From: Legionellaceae bacterium
Lineage (GTDB): Bacteria > Pseudomonadota > Gammaproteobacteria > Legionellales > Legionellaceae
Direction of reading: 5' to 3'
Length of the DNA: 64,000 bases
NCBI GenBank assembly: GCA_030696305.1
Contig: JAUYSP010000042.1
Span: 1 to 64,000 of the forward strand
This document shows positions 41,410-51,212 of this stretch, one piece after another. The notes below the pieces were generated by a model that worked only from the letters and a program-made list of their open reading frames with translations, was not told the origin of the DNA and did no database searches. Numbering within the stretch: position 1 is the first letter of the stretch; every line of letters begins with the position of its first letter. The position numbers were made by a program, and so were the translations under genes.

Positions 41410-41592
41410 AATTGTACTATGTGCGAAACAATATTTTCGAAATACTCGGGGGCCTTGAAAATACTAAGAGAAAATATTTGCCCAAAACTATACAATTAAG
41501 CACGGAAGCACACAAATAATCCAGTTAGATTTATTTTGGTTCTTAAATATGGTATGATTTTAGTTGGAGACTTTATAAAATAGAGGATAGCA

Positions 41593-43752
41593 ATGCTACA
41601 ATTTGAGTATTTTTCCTTAAACGAATTAAAACTCCAATTTGGTAATCAATGCGAAACGGATTGGATGGCACCTTTTATTTATGAAGAGATAGATTATAGG
41701 TTATCTAAATATTTAATAGGTGTTTTTAAAAATTTTGAAATAGAGTCGTCAATAGGCGTTGGTTTTGCTTTTAATGCCCCTTTCGGCGGGGGCCATCTAA
41801 TATTGAATAGTATATTACGAACTTATGCGATTGAATTAGCACTTCAGCAATTGCCCGAAGAAAAAAAAGAACAATTTATTCGAGAAAAATTAACTAACCA
41901 AGAATATCAAGAAGATTTGCGTCTCCTGCCCTCGCACGAAAGAGTAACTGGTATTTTTGAAGATATCATCGCTGAAAATGCGGGACAAGACATAGACCTG
42001 CTTTCTCATGAAGATAATCAAACCACCCAATTTGATACAAATTTTTCTGGTAAATTGGCTTTTTTAAAATGGTATATGCACAAATCAACACAATCAGCGC
42101 CTTGTGATGAGATTAAATTTGCTTTAGAACAATATAGAAATCAATTGAATTCATTTTATGACCCCGTTCTATGTCGAGTTTTGGATTGTATGCTTTCATT
42201 ATATCGTAGAGAGCGGGCAGGTTATTTTAAATCCTTTAAAAGTCTCCCGGAATATGTGACTCAAAAAGAAAATAATTTTTATTATACTTTAAATCGCAAA
42301 ATTTTCGATATTAGCGTCCATAACTGGTTTGATTTTTATCAGTCATCTCTTGATATGAAATATTTTGGATTAGCTGATATAACTTTAAAAATAAACTCTG
42401 TTCATCCTAATGATATTGAACGCATTTTTAATAAATGGTATGAAAATAACAGTATTTATGAGGCTCTCAATTTTTGCAATATTGATACTATTCTTATCGG
42501 AAAGAAAAATTTTACCAAAGAACAATTATTTGGCCCCGAAAAAATCAGCCTAACCTCCGACGAGAAAAAAAATCTGTTATCGAATATATTCGCTTTATAT
42601 TCAAAACTTACTACAGCAGATTTTTTAACGCGTAAACTATTGCAACTTGCAAAGACAAATAATCCCGATATATCAGTTCATAATAGTGAGGACGCATTTA
42701 ATTTAATGGGGATCCCATCCTATTATACAGAAAGAATGTTTGTATATCATTGGGATTCTCTACAAAATAAATTTAAGTCCGATATAACAAAACTTGATAA
42801 GATTGAAGATAATGAGCGTGCTAAGAAAGAGTTGATCCATCAGTTTCAAAAGCAATATATAGCCTATCGTTATTTATATGAGCATCATGTCTTTCCACAA
42901 TCTATTACTAATGCAAATGATACTCAGAAAACACTTAATGCAGCTCTAGCTTTGTTTGGTTTTTCACCTAATGAATGGATGGCATTAAATGAAGGTAACA
43001 TCAATCACCAATATAGAAAACTAGCTCTTAAATATCACCCTGATAGAGATCCAAGTCCCAAAGCTAACGATAGATTTCACTCATTCACAAATGCACGTGA
43101 CTTCTTACTTCAGGCAAAACGGGATACCATGACTCTTGATTTAACTCCTCACACCCAACAAGAAACTAAAGTTGATCAAACATTAGCTATAACTGAGCTA
43201 GAGGAACAATCAGGAATGCAACCTACTAAACCTACTGCAGAATCGCAATTAGTTACTAATAATACATCACTAGTACTTCACTCATTACCTATACCGCTCC
43301 AGCAAAAAGATAACATTAATAAAGAAATTCAAAATAAAACACTTCGTTTAGCAGCATGTAATTCTTATCTAAAAAAACGTTGGCTTTCTACTTGGCTTAT
43401 TTCACATGGACTTGGTGGTTCTGTTTGGTTGTTTAGCCCACTCCGTTATGTAAAAGTATCAGAGACGTTAGCATTTAAAAAGCTATTAAATCACCAAGAA
43501 CCTGTTACGGAACCTCAGGTTAATACTTTTATAAATAATGTATATGGCCACGTGATGCTGAGAAAAGAAAAAGCAATTGAGTCGCAATTGAAACATAAAC
43601 AATTAAATATACTAAAAACACAATACCAAGGATTGAGTTGGTCCTTTAATAATATGTCTACTACTCCAAGACAAAGAAAAGATGCCGCACAGAAAGATGG
43701 AGAGTTTTACGAATCGTTTAAAACAGATATTGATAAAAGGTCTAACCCTTAA
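41593..43752 (+). CDS. Large orphan protein with C-terminal J-domain
   Basis: A 719-aa protein with no recognisable fold in residues 1-430. A DnaJ-type domain follows at about 447-512: helix II INHQYRKLALKY, the invariant HPD at 482-484 (YHPDRDPSPKAND), then helix III RFHSFTNARDFLL. It lacks the Gly/Phe and zinc regions of true DnaJ, so it is a class III J-protein. The J-domain lies inside the chain, followed by a Thr/Gln-rich linker and a basic helical tail of about 140 residues. The start is good (GAGGATAGCAATG). It could recruit the cell's own DnaK or, if secreted, a host Hsp70. Followed by a mini-element fragment. Confidence 0.75.
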   Translation: MLQFEYFSLNELKLQFGNQCETDWMAPFIYEEIDYRLSKYLIGVFKNFEIESSIGVGFAFNAPFGGGHLILNSILRTYAIELALQQLPEEKKEQFIREKLTNQEYQEDLRLLPSHERVTGIFEDIIAENAGQDIDLLSHEDNQTTQFDTNFSGKLAFLKWYMHKSTQSAPCDEIKFALEQYRNQLNSFYDPVLCRVLDCMLSLYRRERAGYFKSFKSLPEYVTQKENNFYYTLNRKIFDISVHNWFDFYQSSLDMKYFGLADITLKINSVHPNDIERIFNKWYENNSIYEALNFCNIDTILIGKKNFTKEQLFGPEKISLTSDEKKNLLSNIFALYSKLTTADFLTRKLLQLAKTNNPDISVHNSEDAFNLMGIPSYYTERMFVYHWDSLQNKFKSDITKLDKIEDNERAKKELIHQFQKQYIAYRYLYEHHVFPQSITNANDTQKTLNAALALFGFSPNEWMALNEGNINHQYRKLALKYHPDRDPSPKANDRFHSFTNARDFLLQAKRDTMTLDLTPHTQQETKVDQTLAITELEEQSGMQPTKPTAESQLVTNNTSLVLHSLPIPLQQKDNINKEIQNKTLRLAACNSYLKKRWLSTWLISHGLGGSVWLFSPLRYVKVSETLAFKKLLNHQEPVTEPQVNTFINNVYGHVMLRKEKAIESQLKHKQLNILKTQYQGLSWSFNNMSTTPRQRKDAAQKDGEFYESFKTDIDKRSNP

Positions 43753-43761
43753 CGACGTTGC

Positions 43762-43820
43762 CTAGATTCAGAGTTGTCCATTCATTTTCTGCATGCCTAC
43801 GTCCCGCGGACAAGCCCTGA
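43762..43820. mobile_element. Mini-element fragment (left arm only)
   Basis: CTAG...GTTG..CATTCATTTT followed by GCCTACGTCCCGCGGACAAGCCC matches the left arm of the elements at 2582, 9478 and 22251, then the match stops. No right arm is seen in the following 130 bases, so this is a truncated or decayed copy just after the J-domain gene. Confidence 0.6.
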
Positions 43821-43903
43821 GAGTTCCTCAGAAAATAAAAGATTAAGTTGTTGTACCTCTCAGTGCTACATAAAGATAATCATACCTGCAAACACATAGA
43901 CTC

Positions 43904-43933
43904 TAGACAAACTCTCTACAAAACTACATAATC
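43904..43933 (+). promoter_or_regulatory. Possible sigma70 promoter of potABCD
   Basis: TAGACA (43904-43909) and CATAAT (43928-43933) spaced by 18 nt, 21 nt before the potA ATG. Only a moderate consensus match; the start would lie about 13-15 nt before the ATG, leaving a very short leader. Confidence 0.35.
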
Positions 43934-43954
43934 TTTATTTTTATATATAAAAAT

Positions 43955-45049
43955 ATGCAAAATTCTTTGATTCAAATAAAAAATGTCTCCAAGTATTATG
44001 GGGATACACTCATCCTAAATAATATTTCGATAGACGTTAACTCTGGTGAGTTTTTAACATTGCTTGGTCCGTCCGGCTGTGGCAAAACCACCCTCTTACG
44101 ACTCATCTCAGGATTTGAACAACCCTCCAGCGGTGAAATCTATTTAAATGACATTTGTGTCAATGAACTCCCACCACAACAACGCGATGTTCACACAGTA
44201 TTCCAAAGTTATGCTTTATTTCCTCATTTATCCGTTTTTGAGAACGTAGCTTTTGCTTTACGCTGTAAAGGTGTAGATAAACAAGAAATAAAACAACGAG
44301 TTCATGAATCATTAGAGTTAGTGCAACTTAACTTGTTTGCAGAACGCAACATCAAACAACTGAGTGGTGGCCAACAGCAACGTGTAGCAATTGCTCGAGC
44401 TATCATCAATCGTCCACAAGTCTTACTACTTGACGAGCCATTGAGTTCGCTTGACTATGTTTTACGAAAAGCCATGCAATATGAATTAAAACAATTACAA
44501 AAACGATTAAACATGACTTTTATTTTTGTCACCCATGACCAAGAAGAAGCGCTTTCTATGTCCGACCGAATCGTTGTTTTTAAACAAGGACAAGTTGAAC
44601 AAGTAGGCACGCCCCGTGCTATTTATGAAACTCCAAGTAATTTACATGTGGCTGAATTTATTGGCCAAACAAACATATTTGACGTGAAAATTAACTCAAT
44701 TGATAACGAGCACGCATCCATCGAAATCGAATCCGTACATTTGAATTGCAAAAAACCACCATCCGCTCAAGTTGGGGATAAATTTCATTTAATTGTTCGC
44801 CCAGAAGATATACATGTCTGGGATACTTCCGAGGTAGACGATACCAAGCCGAGGATTCCTGGAAAAATTGTAGATATTATATATAAAGGGTCAACGGTTG
44901 AATTGAAAGTCGAATTAGCATCTGGGCGAATTATCAATGCGTCCGAATTTTTTAATGAAGATGATGAAAAACTAGAGTATTCTCTCAACGAAATTGTATG
45001 GATTGAGTGGTTACCGGGTTGGGAGGTTTTATTACCTTATGAAAAATAG
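43955..45049 (+). CDS. potA: Polyamine ABC transporter ATPase PotA
   Basis: ATPase of the spermidine/putrescine importer. The 364-aa protein has Walker A GPSGCGKTT (38-46), signature LSGGQQQR, Walker B VLLLDEPLSSLD and switch His in FVTHDQEEA, then a C-terminal TOBE domain (about 240-360, with LIVRPEDIHVWD). It is the first gene of potABCD, with no conventional Shine-Dalgarno sequence. It overlaps potB by 11 nt. Confidence 0.96.
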   Translation: MQNSLIQIKNVSKYYGDTLILNNISIDVNSGEFLTLLGPSGCGKTTLLRLISGFEQPSSGEIYLNDICVNELPPQQRDVHTVFQSYALFPHLSVFENVAFALRCKGVDKQEIKQRVHESLELVQLNLFAERNIKQLSGGQQQRVAIARAIINRPQVLLLDEPLSSLDYVLRKAMQYELKQLQKRLNMTFIFVTHDQEEALSMSDRIVVFKQGQVEQVGTPRAIYETPSNLHVAEFIGQTNIFDVKINSIDNEHASIEIESVHLNCKKPPSAQVGDKFHLIVRPEDIHVWDTSEVDDTKPRIPGKIVDIIYKGSTVELKVELASGRIINASEFFNEDDEKLEYSLNEIVWIEWLPGWEVLLPYEK

Positions 45050-45860
45050 ACCATTTTCTATGTATTTTATCTATGGATGGCTTTTTTTATTTGCCTTTAT
45101 TCCTATTGTTTTAGTCATCGCTGTCAGTTTTTTATCTGATAACAGCGTCCATCTTGCATCACTCCCATGGACTGTAACTAGTTATAAGAATATTTTTTCA
45201 CTGGTGTTTGCCAATATCCTGTTTCGTTCAATTATTGTTTCGTCTATCACCACCCTAATATGTCTTGCATTAGCTTATCCATTTACCTACATCATCATTA
45301 AATCAAAGCACCAAGCGCTTTTACTTTCTTTGATTATCATCCCCTTTTGGACAAGCTCATTAGTCAGAACTTACTCTATGATTGCTATTCTCAAATTGAA
45401 CGGTATTTTAAATTACATTTTGTTGAAGTTACATGTGATAAATCATCCAATTACCTTTCTATATTCAAATTTTGCGGTAATTTGCGGTCTTGTATATAAC
45501 TTGTTTCCATTTATGGTTCTACCGTTATTTTCCAATATGGAGCGTTTTGATTTCAAGTTAATTGAAGCAGCAAAAGATTTAGGTGCCAATCGATTTGTTA
45601 TTTTTTTCCGTGTTTTTCTACCCAATACACTTCAAGGCATTATTGCCGGTTCATTAATGATATTTTTACCAGCCATGACCTTATTTTACATTCCTAACAT
45701 TTTAGGTGGGGCCCGTTCAGTATTATTAGGTAATTTAATTCAAAATCAATTTTTAGTAACTGAAAATTGGCCAGCTGGTGCAGCAACGAGTGTTGTTCTA
45801 ACGCTCACACTTCTTATGTTATTATCATTTTATCGTCCTAAGAAGGAAATCGCGCTTTGA
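45039..45860 (+). CDS. potB: Polyamine ABC transporter permease PotB
   Basis: Inner-membrane permease of the polyamine importer, 273 aa with about six helices and the EAA loop EAAKDLGANRFVIFFRVFLP. I place the start at ATG 45039 (MKNRPFSMYFIYGWLFLF); GGAGG lies 12 nt upstream, somewhat far. It overlaps potA by 11 nt and its TGA overlaps the potC start. Confidence 0.95.
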   Translation: MKNRPFSMYFIYGWLFLFAFIPIVLVIAVSFLSDNSVHLASLPWTVTSYKNIFSLVFANILFRSIIVSSITTLICLALAYPFTYIIIKSKHQALLLSLIIIPFWTSSLVRTYSMIAILKLNGILNYILLKLHVINHPITFLYSNFAVICGLVYNLFPFMVLPLFSNMERFDFKLIEAAKDLGANRFVIFFRVFLPNTLQGIIAGSLMIFLPAMTLFYIPNILGGARSVLLGNLIQNQFLVTENWPAGAATSVVLTLTLLMLLSFYRPKKEIAL

Positions 45861-46627
45861 AATCACTGATACAAAAATCATATTTACTCTTTATCTATGC
45901 GTTTTTATATTTGCCAATACTGGTATTAATCGTTTATTCAATGAACAACGCGAAATATTCATTGCAATGGCACGGTGCTACCTTTAACTGGTACCGATTA
46001 CTCATGCAAAATACCGAAATATGGTCTGCTTTTTTGAATTCAGCGATATTAGGACTGAGTGCCGCATTGATTGCAACATCGGTTGGCGTGTTAGCTTGCA
46101 TCCACATATTTTTAAACCAACAACGAAATAAACATGAAGGTTTTTTTGCTTTATTATTGATACTCATTACTATCCCTGATCTAGTAATTGGCGTCGCTTT
46201 ATTAATATTTTTTAATTTCTCCTTTATTCCTTTGGGATTCCCAAGTCTCCTAATTGCTCATATCACTTTTTGTTTACCTTACGTTGTGTTGACCATTCAT
46301 AGTCGTATTAGTACACTCGATGCAAATGTATATCTTAGTGCATTAGATTTGGGTGCTAGTCGAACAAAAGCATTAACTAAAGTGTTATTACCCTTATTAT
46401 TTCCCGCCATTTTAAGTGCACTATTACTCTGTTTTACTTTATCCTTTGATGACGTGGTTATTAGCTACTTTGTATCTGGACCCGAGTTTAATATTTTGCC
46501 TTTAGCCATATATTCATTAGTACGATCTGGAGTGACGCCCGAACTCAACGCGCTGGGGACGATTACTTTTTTAATTTCGCTAAGTATGGTTTTCTTATCC
46601 TACCGCTTATCAAGGAAATCTGTATGA
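45857..46627 (+). CDS. potC: Polyamine ABC transporter permease PotC
   Basis: Second permease of the importer, 256 aa, about six helices, EAA loop ALDLGASRTKALTKVLLPLL. It starts with TTG at 45857 inside the potB stop (TTGA), with AAGGA 9 nt upstream, so it is translationally coupled. Length equals E. coli PotC (264). Confidence 0.95.
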   Translation: MKSLIQKSYLLFIYAFLYLPILVLIVYSMNNAKYSLQWHGATFNWYRLLMQNTEIWSAFLNSAILGLSAALIATSVGVLACIHIFLNQQRNKHEGFFALLLILITIPDLVIGVALLIFFNFSFIPLGFPSLLIAHITFCLPYVVLTIHSRISTLDANVYLSALDLGASRTKALTKVLLPLLFPAILSALLLCFTLSFDDVVISYFVSGPEFNILPLAIYSLVRSGVTPELNALGTITFLISLSMVFLSYRLSRKSV

Positions 46628-47652
46628 TACGCTCTTGGCTTCTCGCTGTTCTACTCTTATGTTCTGCCTTCGTGAATGCAAAATCTAGTGTAAATATTTA
46701 TGCGTGGGGTAACGAAATTCCATCAAGTTTGCTTGCTCAATTTGAAAAAGAAACTGGTATCCAAGTTAATTTTTCAACTTATGACAGCAATGAAACCATG
46801 TATGCCAAGTTACGCGCAAGTAAAAAAAATATTTACGATATTATAATCCCTTCAGGATATTTTGTAGAAAGGATGACGAAGCAAAAACTATTAACTAAGC
46901 TTGATTCGGATAAATTACCCAATCTTAAAAATTTAGATCCTTTGTTTGAAAAAAGTGATTATGACATAGGTAATCAATACAGTGTCCCCTTAGTATGGGG
47001 AACTAGTGGTATTTTTTATAATAATTCTTGGATAAAAAACCCGCCTACATCGTGGCAAGCACTTTGGCAACCTGAATGGAAAGACCAACTATTAATGTTA
47101 GATGACATACGGGAAATATTTTCTCTCACTTTAATTAGTTTAGGATATCAGCCGAATGATACTGATCCTAAACATATCGAAGCTGCTTATAAAAAGCTGC
47201 TTTTGTTAGTACCTAATATCAAATTATTTAGTAGTGATAATATTTGTTCAATCATGATTGATGAGGATGCTAACATCGGTGTAAGCTGGAATGGTGATGC
47301 ATTTAAAGCGAACACAGAAAATCCTCGTATCCAATATGTCTATCCGAGCGAAGGATTCATGATTTGGATTGATTGTTTAGCCATTCCTAAAAATCCTCCT
47401 CACCCAAATGAGGCGTATCAATTTATTAATTTCATGTTAAGAGCCCAAAGCGGAGCAGAAATCACCTCACAATTAGGCTATGCAACGACTAATCTTGCAG
47501 GAAAGCAATTGCTACCCAGTAGCCTTCGCAATAATTTAACCATATTTCCCAATGAAGAAATATTAAAAAACGCGCATGTCCAACGAGATGTCGGTGAACA
47601 AGCCGTCGAGCTTTATAGTGATTATTGGCAAAAATTGAAACTCGCTTTTTAG
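46624..47652 (+). CDS. potD: Polyamine-binding periplasmic protein PotD
   Basis: Substrate-binding protein of the spermidine/putrescine importer. The 342-aa protein has a signal peptide (MIRSWLLAVLLLCSAFVNA) and the family pattern VNIYAWGNEIPSSLLAQFEK, VPLVWGTSGIFYNNSW and EGFMIWIDCLAIP, with conserved Trp and Asp residues that line the polyamine pocket. It overlaps potC by 4 nt. Intracellular pathogens often import host polyamines through this system. Confidence 0.95.
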   Translation: MIRSWLLAVLLLCSAFVNAKSSVNIYAWGNEIPSSLLAQFEKETGIQVNFSTYDSNETMYAKLRASKKNIYDIIIPSGYFVERMTKQKLLTKLDSDKLPNLKNLDPLFEKSDYDIGNQYSVPLVWGTSGIFYNNSWIKNPPTSWQALWQPEWKDQLLMLDDIREIFSLTLISLGYQPNDTDPKHIEAAYKKLLLLVPNIKLFSSDNICSIMIDEDANIGVSWNGDAFKANTENPRIQYVYPSEGFMIWIDCLAIPKNPPHPNEAYQFINFMLRAQSGAEITSQLGYATTNLAGKQLLPSSLRNNLTIFPNEEILKNAHVQRDVGEQAVELYSDYWQKLKLAF

Positions 47653-47660
47653 GAAAAATC

Positions 47661-48434
47661 ATGACCGTTTTAATATTCGATATTGAAACCATTCCAGATT
47701 TAGAAGCTGGAAGACGTTTGTATGATTTACAGGATTTATCAGACGACGATACTTTAAATGCATTATTAACCTTACGTCGTATTAAAGTAGGCCACGAGTT
47801 TTTACCTCATTACCTTCAACGCGTTGTAGCCATTTCATTGGTAATGGCGAATGCTTCTCAATTGAAAGTTTGGTCATTGGGTGATGAAAAATCTAGCGAA
47901 CCCGAATTGATTCAACGTTTTTTTACAGGAATTGATAAACACACACCAACTCTGGTTAGTTGGAATGGCAGTGGCTTTGACCTGCCTGTCTTACATTACC
48001 GTGCGCTCTTACATGGTATCCAAGCCCAAACGTATTGGGAAACCGGCGAGCAACAACAACCCTTTCGTTGGAATAATTATCTAAATCGCTTTCATTACCG
48101 CCACCTTGATTTAATGGATGTCCTTGCCGCCTATCAGAATAAGGCATTTGCACCATTGGATGACATCGCAAGTATGCTTGGTTTCCCTGGGAAAATGGGC
48201 ATGAGTGGTGATAAAGTCTGGAGCGAATATAAATCAGGTCATCTTAAAAAGATTCGTGATTACTGTGAAACCGACGTACTCAATACCTACTGTGTTTATT
48301 TACGCTTTGAATTAATACGAGGGATGATTAACGCTGGAGAATATGCACATGAAATTCAACGCTTAAAAGATTATTTAGCTTCGGAAAGCGATAAATCTCA
48401 TTTTACTGAATTTTTAAATCGATTTACGATTTGA
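47661..48434 (+). CDS. Predicted DEDD 3'-5' exonuclease (PolB-like)
   Basis: A 257-aa stand-alone exonuclease of the DnaQ-like superfamily, related to the proofreading domain of B-family polymerases. Exo motifs are visible: FDIETIPDL (Exo I), SWNGSGFDLPVLHYR (Exo II) and IRDYCETDVLNTYCVYLRFE (Exo III), with a central HLDLMDVL. It has no polymerase part. AGGAAAAATC precedes the ATG at 47661; it starts 8 nt after potD and may ride on that operon. Substrate not known; the family is common in gammaproteobacteria. Confidence 0.88.
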   Translation: MTVLIFDIETIPDLEAGRRLYDLQDLSDDDTLNALLTLRRIKVGHEFLPHYLQRVVAISLVMANASQLKVWSLGDEKSSEPELIQRFFTGIDKHTPTLVSWNGSGFDLPVLHYRALLHGIQAQTYWETGEQQQPFRWNNYLNRFHYRHLDLMDVLAAYQNKAFAPLDDIASMLGFPGKMGMSGDKVWSEYKSGHLKKIRDYCETDVLNTYCVYLRFELIRGMINAGEYAHEIQRLKDYLASESDKSHFTEFLNRFTI

Positions 48435-48511
48435 AACGCTAGTCTTTTTAAATAGTGTCATCGAAATTAACGCGAATTAGCAAACATTACACTGCTCTAA
48501 ATTAAATTAAA

Positions 48512-48540
48512 TTGACCATTAACTACCGCTCTGTTATTAT
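48512..48540 (+). promoter_or_regulatory. Predicted promoter of the 303-aa gene
   Basis: TTGACC (48512-48517) and TATTAT (48535-48540) with an ideal 17-nt spacer. The start would fall near 48547, about 36 nt before the ATG at 48583. One of the best sigma70 matches in the window. Confidence 0.6.
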
Positions 48541-48582
48541 TTTGCTCAATTATAGGCGAAAATACAATAGAGGCTAATTATT

Positions 48583-49494
48583 ATGATATTTTTTACGGCA
48601 CAACCTGAAACTACATTGGACTTTCAAAGACTGAATCAGTTGTTGAAGCAGCTTGTTACACATCAAACACAATTACGTAATAGATGGAGAGACTCTTATA
48701 CTCAAATTAAAAATCAAGAGACTGAAACATCGGTTGACGCCAAAGCGCTTGAAAAACTAGCAAAGCTGCAGATCATTTTATGTGCAAATCGTAATGTCAT
48801 TTCAACAATAAATCAATTGTGCAGTAGATACAAAAAATTAAGTCCTGAGGAACCTTATGGTATAAAAAACTATGATGAAAGAGGCATACATGATTGGGTA
48901 TTATCGATTACAGGTAATGATATAAAAAATCAAAAAACCATTATTGAAATACTAAATAACGCTCCTACAAATCTGGATGCTCAAGATAATATGTATCCAA
49001 TTCAAGAGTATATCGATAAGATGAGAAACAATTTGGTGAATACGAAACTTCTGAGTTTGAATCAATTAACGCAACATAATATTAATTGGTTGCGAGCATC
49101 CGGTACAGTAGCGTTTTTATCATTCTGTTCGTTACCTCTTTTTCTAATGTTGTCTCATGCTCCTGTGATTATTTTTGTGATTATTGGTGTAACTTTACCT
49201 TTAATATGCGCGGCTTCTGGAATTACTTTTATAGAATATTTGCAAGAAAAACAACGTCTTGATTTATCATTAAATCCAGCTCCAGCTGGAATCTTAGATG
49301 ATGCTGATATGAAAGATCAAAAGATTTCCGACGTAACAAAAAGCAATTTACATGCAACAATTAATGCCATACTAGCAAATAAAAATCCATTAAGCGCTGT
49401 TAAGCTCTTAGAAGAGGTCCTCAGTAGTGAAAACACAGATTCGAATGCACAGGACAATGCAGGTAAACGTCTTTACTCCACTACAATCTATTGA
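48583..49494 (+). CDS. Hypothetical 303-aa protein with paired membrane helices
   Basis: Unknown family. Residues 1-185 are helical and polar, with possible coiled coil (LNQLLKQLVTHQTQLRNRW). Two hydrophobic helices follow (ASGTVAFLSFCSLPLFLMLS and APVIIFVIIGVTLPLICAAS), then a polar tail of about 80 residues. The ribosome site GAGGC is well placed. The plan is the same as in the 241-aa gene at 40684 although the sequences do not obviously align. No signal peptide; it could be an inner-membrane protein or an effector for host membranes. Confidence 0.65.
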   Translation: MIFFTAQPETTLDFQRLNQLLKQLVTHQTQLRNRWRDSYTQIKNQETETSVDAKALEKLAKLQIILCANRNVISTINQLCSRYKKLSPEEPYGIKNYDERGIHDWVLSITGNDIKNQKTIIEILNNAPTNLDAQDNMYPIQEYIDKMRNNLVNTKLLSLNQLTQHNINWLRASGTVAFLSFCSLPLFLMLSHAPVIIFVIIGVTLPLICAASGITFIEYLQEKQRLDLSLNPAPAGILDDADMKDQKISDVTKSNLHATINAILANKNPLSAVKLLEEVLSSENTDSNAQDNAGKRLYSTTIY

Positions 49495-49524
49495 AAAAAC
49501 GCTGTACAGTACGATTTTTAAAGA

Positions 49525-49549
49525 CGTCGCTACGAAGAGCGTAGCGACG
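49525..49549. repeat. 10-bp hairpin between convergent genes
   Basis: CGTCGCTACG (49525-49534) pairs perfectly with CGTAGCGACG (49540-49549) across a 5-nt loop, starting 31 nt after the 303-aa gene. No T-run follows on either strand, so it may be a dispersed palindrome or a bidirectional transcript-end hairpin between this gene and glnA. Confidence 0.55.
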
Positions 49550-49616
49550 AAGCAATATAACCCTTACAGATGCTAATGATTACATCATGTAAAGAGAGAC
49601 ATTCCCGAGACTCATG

Positions 49617-49645
49617 GGATCCTTCACTTCGTTCAGGATAACGTG
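49617..49645. repeat. Fragment of dispersed repeat type 2
   Basis: GGGATCCTTCACTTCGTTCAGG then ATAACGT resembles the complement of the repeat arm at 9331-9355 (TCATCCCGAACGTAGTGAGG...ATCT) with several substitutions. It lies in the 207-nt gap between the 303-aa gene and glnA. Confidence 0.5.
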
Positions 49646-49701
49646 CAGAGGTTCAGAATAAAGTACGACAGTTCCGAATAATATACATGGTTAGTTATTC
49701 A

Positions 49702-51111
49702 TCAATCACTATAATACATTTCAAATTCAAAAGGATGTACCAAATTCTGCAGTTTCATGATGTCTTCTCGACGTAACTCAATACAACTTTCCAGAAAATC
49801 TTTGCTAAATACGCCGCCAACTAAAAGAAACTCATGATCTTTTTCCAAGCCGTCAATTGCGTCCTCTAACGATCGAGCAACGGTTGGCACATCGAGCAAT
49901 TCTTCTGGAGGTAATTCGTACAAATCTTTGTCCATCGGATTGCCTGGATGAATTTTCTTTTGAATACCATCCAAACCAGCCAACATCATTGCGGTAAAGG
50001 CCAAGTAAGGATTAGCTAATGGGTCAGGAAATCGTACTTCGATGCGTCGAGCCTTGGCTTGTGTAGTGTAGGGAATACGAATAGCCGCCGAGCGATTGCG
50101 TTCTGAGTATGCTAACAACACAGGAGCTTCATAACCGGGAACTAGACGCTTATAACTGTTCGTGCCAGGGTTTGTAAACACATTTAGCGCACGTGCATGC
50201 TTGATGATACCCCCGATGTAATACAAAGCTGTTTCTGACAAACCAGCATACAAATCACCGCTGAATATATTCACCCCATCTTTAACTAATGATTGATGGC
50301 AATGCATCCCACTACCATTGTCTCCTACTAACGGTTTTGGCATGAATGTTGCTGTTTTACCATAATTATGTGCAACATTATGAACAACATATTTTAAAAT
50401 TTGCATTTCATCCGCTTTTTTAACTAGCGTATTAAATCGTGTCGCTACTTCACATTGGTTAGCAGTCGCAACTTCATGATGATGCGCTTCCACCACTAAA
50501 CCCATCGTTTCCAACGTCATGCAAATTGCTGAACGAATATCTTGTGATGAATCCACTGGAGGCATTGGAAAATACCCGCCTTTTATCGGAGGTCGATGTC
50601 CGGTATTACCGCCATCTATTTCAACACCAGAATTCCAATGAGCTTCTTCTGAATTAATTTGATAAAACGCACCGCTCATACTAGTTTGCCAACGTACGTC
50701 ATCAAATATAAAAAATTCAGGCTCTGGTCCGAACAATACGTCATCGGCAATACCTGTCGAGCGTAAATAAGCTTCTCCGCGTTGTGCAATTGAACGGGGG
50801 TCACGATCATACAGCGCATTAGTGGATGGATCACGTACGTTACAACGTAATGCAATTGTACTATCTTGGTAGAATGGATCTAACATGGCAGTACTTAAAT
50901 CAGGAACTAATGACAAATCTGATTTATGAATTTTTTGCCAGCCTTTGAATGAAGACCCATCAATCATTTTGCCATGTTCAAGAAAATCCTGATCTACGCA
51001 TGAAGAATGAATAGTAATGTGCTGTTCCTTTCCTCGAGTGTCTGTGAAACGTAAATCAACAAATTTTGCGTCATGCTCTTTAATTAACGCAAATAGATCG
51101 TTCTTATGCAT
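49702..51111 (-). CDS. glnA: Glutamine synthetase type I GlnA
   Basis: Makes glutamine from glutamate and ammonia. The 469-aa protein (E. coli 469) has the metal-binding segment [11 protein letters not shown], substrate loop [10 protein letters not shown], the [11 protein letters not shown] signature and the adenylylation site Tyr398 in [12 protein letters not shown], so activity is probably set by GlnE. The ATG at 51111 has GGAG 6 nt upstream; a TTG upstream is unlikely. It is divergent from gspF across about 100 nt. glnL/glnG are not beside it, and I see no clear NtrC or sigma54 site in the gap. Confidence 0.97.
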   Translation of the reverse strand: MHKNDLFALIKEHDAKFVDLRFTDTRGKEQHITIHSSCVDQDFLEHGKMIDGSSFKGWQKIHKSDLSLVPDLSTAMLDPFYQDSTIALRCNVRDPSTNALYDRDPRSIAQRGEAYLRSTGIADDVLFGPEPEFFIFDDVRWQTSMSGAFYQINSEEAHWNSGVEIDGGNTGHRPPIKGGYFPMPPVDSSQDIRSAICMTLETMGLVVEAHHHEVATANQCEVATRFNTLVKKADEMQILKYVVHNVAHNYGKTATFMPKPLVGDNGSGMHCHQSLVKDGVNIFSGDLYAGLSETALYYIGGIIKHARALNVFTNPGTNSYKRLVPGYEAPVLLAYSERNRSAAIRIPYTTQAKARRIEVRFPDPLANPYLAFTAMMLAGLDGIQKKIHPGNPMDKDLYELPPEELLDVPTVARSLEDAIDGLEKDHEFLLVGGVFSKDFLESCIELRREDIMKLQNLVHPFEFEMYYSD

Positions 51112-51212
51112 AGCAGTCTCCAATTTCTCTTAATGGCGGTAAGTTTACCTCAAGTGACTAATGAATCCTAATAGAATACACTGTTATTATCATAATTTTA
51201 TGGTTTGTTTTG

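Noticed and set aside
51112-51212. NtrC/sigma54 control site between glnA and gspF
   Set aside because: I searched for TGGC-N8-TGC-type and NtrC-like symmetric sites by eye and found none convincing.
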